This document shows positions 60,882 through 64,000 of a stretch of DNA of 64,000 nucleotides, piece by piece (positions within the stretch are counted from its first letter, which is position 1; each line of letters opens with the position of its first letter). The DNA is taken from assembly GCA_036397455.1 (NCBI GenBank), contig DASWIX010000078.1:1-64000 (forward strand), in the 5' to 3' direction. The DNA comes from JADFNB01 sp036397455. Lineage in GTDB: Bacteria > Gemmatimonadota > Gemmatimonadetes > Gemmatimonadales > GWC2-71-9. Below the pieces are notes generated by a model, which saw nothing but the letters and a program-made list of their open reading frames with translations, ran no database searches and had not been told where the DNA came from. Made by a program: the position numbers and the translations under genes.

Positions 60882-62974
60882 GACGCGTCCCGCCCGCCGT
60901 CCGACAGGTACTCCTCGAACAGCCGGGCAGCCATCTCGATGAAATCCCGCTCGCTCACCACTCCGACCAGATTCCCGTCCTGAACCACGGGAAGACACCC
61001 GACCTTGTGCGTGCGCATCAGTCGCATGGCATCGAGACACGGCATGTCCGGCGAGACCGTCACCGGATCGGGTTGCATGATCTCGCGCACGGCCGTCGGC
61101 TTCGCGTCGTCCGGTCCCGCGCCCTGCGCGATCATCTTGAGCAGCGAACGGTGGGACAACAACCCGACGAGTCTGCCGTGGTCATCCTCGACCGGGACGT
61201 GGCGCAGATGTTCCCAGTGCATGACCGCCGCCGCCACGTCCACGAGATCTTCCGGCTGCACGGTGAACAGGTCGGTCGTCATCAATTGACCGACCGTGCG
61301 GACGCTCTCACGCCACTCGTCGACGTCCGGCACGTCGTCGGGCAGATCCCACGTGTGGACCGGCTGGCCGGACCGGTGGTTGGCCAGCATGCGCAGCGTC
61401 AGCGTCTGATCCCGCGCCGACGCCTTGCGCACGCCGGACAGTCGGCTCAGCAGGTCGAGCGACCACTGCGCGCCGGTGCGGCCGCTGGCCACCCGCGCGT
61501 CGATCACGCCGAGGTACCGATCGATGTGGGTTTCGTCGATCCGGTGCCGCCGCAACCCTTCTCGCGCCTGGGGGAGCAGTTCCCCGCGAATCAACTCCGG
61601 GACCGGGACGGCACGGCCACCACGCCAACGGAGTGTCGCCTTGAGACCGTAGCGAGCCGCCGCCACGAAATTGGATTTGGCATCCTCAAAGGCGAACTGC
61701 GTGCGCACGTCGTCATCGTCCTTGCCGAGCTGGGACATCAACCCGAAGTAGAACGCCGCGTTGGCGACCTCGTCCAGCACGGTGGGTCCGGCGGGGAGCG
61801 CGCGGTTTTCAATCCGGAGGTGCGCGTGGCCGTCGTGGACGCCGAAGCACGGGCGATTCCAGCGATACACCGTACCGTTATGCAGGCACAGCGCCGTCAG
61901 CGGCGGAATCTCGCCCCGCTCGAGTACGCTGGTCGACGCCTCGCCGAGATCCGCCGCGAGCAGCACGCGATACCGCGCTACCTGCTCACGGTACAACTCG
62001 ACCACCGAATCATCCACCCATTTGTCGCCGAACGACACACGCCGGCGTGACCCGCGGAGTTTTTGCTGCTCCGAGCGGAAGTCGAGCGACTGCTCGAACA
62101 GCGCGACGCGCGTCTCGTGCCACAGGCGATGCTGCAGCAGGACCGGCGAATTCACCGCGGCCGCCAACACCGGCGCGGTCACGACCTGCGCCAGGTTGTA
62201 CAACCGTGCGAATTCATCCGCACCCACCTGAAAGTGTACCTGAAAACTCGTGTTGCACGCCTCCAGCATCACGTTGCGGTGTGTCATGTGCAGTTCGTCC
62301 ACGCCCATGATCTGCGTACGAAACACGCCGTGGGACAGCTCGGTCATCACCCGGTTCAACTCGAAGTACCGCGGGAGCGGTGTCATGTTTTCCAGGGTCA
62401 GGTCACCGCGCACCAGCGTTGGGAGAATGCCGGTCAGCAAGACCTCGCCGCCTTCAGCGTGGGCGGCGACGGCGGCACGGGCAACCGCGGCGGTCAACGC
62501 GTCTTCGAGATCGCCCAGACAGCTGCCGTCGAGCGGGCGGGCCGGCACGTTGAATTCCATATTGAACAGCCCGAGTTCGGTCGTGAACTCGGGCTCGGCC
62601 AGCCGCGCGAGCACCTGCGCGTTGATCATGGCGGGCCGACCGGTCCGGTCGATCAGGAACAACTCCTGCTCGGCACCGATCCGCCGAACACCGGATTCGA
62701 TCAGGCCCCGTTCGCACATCCGCCCCAGCGCGCGTACGTCGTCGAGCAGCGCGCGCGAAAAGCGGCGCAGCTGCTCTTGATCGATGCGGTCGGCAATCGG
62801 ATCCTGGCCCATGAGCTGGTAGTATAGCTCCCGTTCCCGACCGATTGGCAAGATCGCGTCGACCAGCGATGTTTCCGCCGGCCCAACGAAGGAACCTGTA
62901 TCGGGTGCGGTGTATTGCTGAGTCGATCGTCTCCGGTTCAGCCGGACGACGTGCCGTAACCGTCTCGAGCCCAC
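60878..62974 (-). CDS. GCS2-family glutamate-cysteine ligase homologue fused to CBS domains
   Basis: 698 residues. The N-terminal ~500 form a GCS2-like carboxylate-amine ligase: 'IGAEQELFLIDRTGRPAM', 'TTELGLFNMEFNVPARPL', 'MTPLPRYFELNRVM' and 'HLRIENRALPAGPT'. Two CBS domains fill the C-terminus ('QLMTTDLFTVQPEDLVDVAA', 'VREIMQPDPVTVSPDMPCLD'). CBS pairs usually sense adenine nucleotides, so activity may be tuned by energy state. It should join glutamate or a similar acid to an amine. ATG 62974 lies 26 bp from the divergent TonB receptor start; a later start is possible. Confidence 0.88.
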   Translation of the reverse strand: MGSRRLRHVVRLNRRRSTQQYTAPDTGSFVGPAETSLVDAILPIGRERELYYQLMGQDPIADRIDQEQLRRFSRALLDDVRALGRMCERGLIESGVRRIGAEQELFLIDRTGRPAMINAQVLARLAEPEFTTELGLFNMEFNVPARPLDGSCLGDLEDALTAAVARAAVAAHAEGGEVLLTGILPTLVRGDLTLENMTPLPRYFELNRVMTELSHGVFRTQIMGVDELHMTHRNVMLEACNTSFQVHFQVGADEFARLYNLAQVVTAPVLAAAVNSPVLLQHRLWHETRVALFEQSLDFRSEQQKLRGSRRRVSFGDKWVDDSVVELYREQVARYRVLLAADLGEASTSVLERGEIPPLTALCLHNGTVYRWNRPCFGVHDGHAHLRIENRALPAGPTVLDEVANAAFYFGLMSQLGKDDDDVRTQFAFEDAKSNFVAAARYGLKATLRWRGGRAVPVPELIRGELLPQAREGLRRHRIDETHIDRYLGVIDARVASGRTGAQWSLDLLSRLSGVRKASARDQTLTLRMLANHRSGQPVHTWDLPDDVPDVDEWRESVRTVGQLMTTDLFTVQPEDLVDVAAAVMHWEHLRHVPVEDDHGRLVGLLSHRSLLKMIAQGAGPDDAKPTAVREIMQPDPVTVSPDMPCLDAMRLMRTHKVGCLPVVQDGNLVGVVSERDFIEMAARLFEEYLSDGGRDAS

Positions 62975-63000
62975 TGCTCATTCCAGCGTTCCGTGAATTC

Positions 63001-64000
63001 GTGAAGACCATCCAGAGCCCCATCCAACACGTCCTGCGGCGATGCGTCGCCCCCTTCACGCTGACGGCGCTCGCTCCCCTGACGCTCCCCGCACAGGAGC
63101 GCCGCGATTCCCTCCCGCCCGACAGCGCGTACGTCATGCCGGAGCTCGTCGTGACCGCGACCCGCTCGGAGCGCGTCCGCCGCGCCGAGAGCGCCGTGAC
63201 GACGTCCGTCGCCAGACCCACATTGGCCGAGCGCGCGGATAGCCGCGTGGCCGCCGATCTGCTGCGCGCCATGCCTGGTGTGCACGTACAGCAGACGTCC
63301 GCCGGGCAAGGCGCCGTCGTGTTGCGCGGATTCGTCGGCAACCAGGTGCTGCTCCTGGTGAACGGCATCCCGCTCAACAACGGGAGCTATCGCGATGGAC
63401 CGGGCCAATACCTCGCCACCGTCGACCCCGAGACGATCGAACGCATCGAGGTCGTGCGCGGCCCCGCATCGGTGCTATACGGCTCGGACGCGCAGGGCGG
63501 TGTCATCAACCTCATCACCCGGCCGCACCCGGGCCTCGACGGGTGGACGTTCCGTGGCACGGCGAGTGGATCAACGGCCAACAACGGCTTCCGCAGCCGC
63601 TTGTCGACCGGCTACCTCGCGCCGGGCATCTCGTTTGGGCTGGGTGCGACTGTCCAGGACGCGGGAGACCTGCGCGCGGGCGGCCGCATCGGGCGCCAGA
63701 CACCGACGTCGTTCTCGGCACGCGGCATCGATGCACGGCTGTCGGTCGAAGCCGGGCCGGCACACCGATTGACACTCGGCCTCGAGCACTACGAGATGCA
63801 CGATGTCGCCCGCTATGACCGCTATGTCGAGTTCCGAGCGCCGCGACCCGGTCCGGATGCCGAACACGTGTTCGATCCGCAGACACGACAACTGGCGTTC
63901 GCGCGGCATCGCGTGACCACGGCCGGCCAGTGGCTGATGACCCTCGAGACCACCGCCTCGCTCGCCGTCCAGCGCGAGGGACGCCGCCAACAACGGCTTG
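63001..64000 (+). CDS. TonB-dependent receptor (5' part, runs off the window)
   Basis: At least 333 codons without a stop. A signal-like start ('FTLTALAPLTLPAQE') is followed by the TonB-box-like 'ELVVTATRSERVRR' and a complete plug domain: 'LLRAMPGVHVQQTSAGQG', 'LRGFVGNQVLLLVNGIPLNN', 'RIEVVRGPASVLYGSDAQGG' and 'INLITRP'. The first strands of the outer-membrane barrel follow. The ligand is not apparent; the closest plug features are of vitamin B12/siderophore-type receptors. GTG 63001 is tentative because no good ribosome-binding site precedes it. Confidence 0.88.
   Translation, partial: MKTIQSPIQHVLRRCVAPFTLTALAPLTLPAQERRDSLPPDSAYVMPELVVTATRSERVRRAESAVTTSVARPTLAERADSRVAADLLRAMPGVHVQQTSAGQGAVVLRGFVGNQVLLLVNGIPLNNGSYRDGPGQYLATVDPETIERIEVVRGPASVLYGSDAQGGVINLITRPHPGLDGWTFRGTASGSTANNGFRSRLSTGYLAPGISFGLGATVQDAGDLRAGGRIGRQTPTSFSARGIDARLSVEAGPAHRLTLGLEHYEMHDVARYDRYVEFRAPRPGPDAEHVFDPQTRQLAFARHRVTTAGQWLMTLETTASLAVQREGRRQQRL

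Overview
The window is a high-GC, gene-dense stretch of chromosome from a Gram-negative bacterium. The right edge carries a TonB-dependent receptor, and there are many Sec or lipoprotein signal peptides. The mix of genes fits Gemmatimonadota or a close relative from soil or sediment: a Ser/Thr kinase with a TPR tail, secreted S9 and S41 peptidases, tandem amidohydrolases, DinB proteins, a choice-of-anchor B protein, and PQQ-type sugar dehydrogenase-like proteins. That assignment is inference from gene content; there is no rRNA or other marker here. No CRISPR array or intact prophage is visible.

Positions 1-2300 are a scrap yard of mobile DNA: a truncated IS110-family transposase, a two-gene cassette (a DUF4258 gene broken by a 5-bp duplication plus a small partner gene) that ends in a well-formed integron attC site, a nuclease-like gene whose stop codon lies inside the attC core, and a ~50-codon fragment of an IntI-like tyrosine recombinase.

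Positions 2300-18160 form a pentose and plant-polysaccharide locus. They hold an FGGY xylulokinase-type kinase, then a six-gene minus-strand operon (xylose-isomerase-like TIM-barrel protein, AraB, AraD, Na+/sugar symporter, beta-phosphoglucomutase-like HAD phosphatase, GH29 fucosidase). These are followed by a secreted DUF5695 protein, a GH127 beta-L-arabinofuranosidase and an aldose 1-epimerase lipoprotein. Together they could release L-arabinose or fucose side chains outside the cytoplasm, import them, and feed L-ribulose and D-xylulose into the pentose phosphate pathway.

Positions 18160-36800 hold a TPR protein, a class C beta-lactamase-like hydrolase, an RHH-PIN toxin-antitoxin pair beside an ArsR remnant, and a ferrous iron system (FeoB plus a membrane-anchored DtxR-FeoA fusion). 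A run of minus-strand genes follows (glutamine amidotransferase, lectin-like protein, Ser/Thr kinase, S9 peptidase, DUF885, DinB), then an amidohydrolase, an MBL-fold hydrolase, DoxX, a broken isochorismatase gene and NrtS.

Positions 36800-64000 start with a histidine kinase followed by a response regulator fused to a flavin disulfide-reductase-like module. After it come a choice-of-anchor B protein, a second DinB protein, a tricorn-like protease, and a VTT / lactone-oxidase-like / SDR operon. Then come a GxxExxY gene embedded in a family of short repeats, a PQQ sugar dehydrogenase-like lipoprotein, a decayed S41 peptidase, tRNA-Lys(CTT), two coupled amidohydrolase-like proteins, an AstE-like hydrolase coupled to a CBS-domain glutamate-cysteine ligase homologue, and the start of the TonB-dependent receptor.
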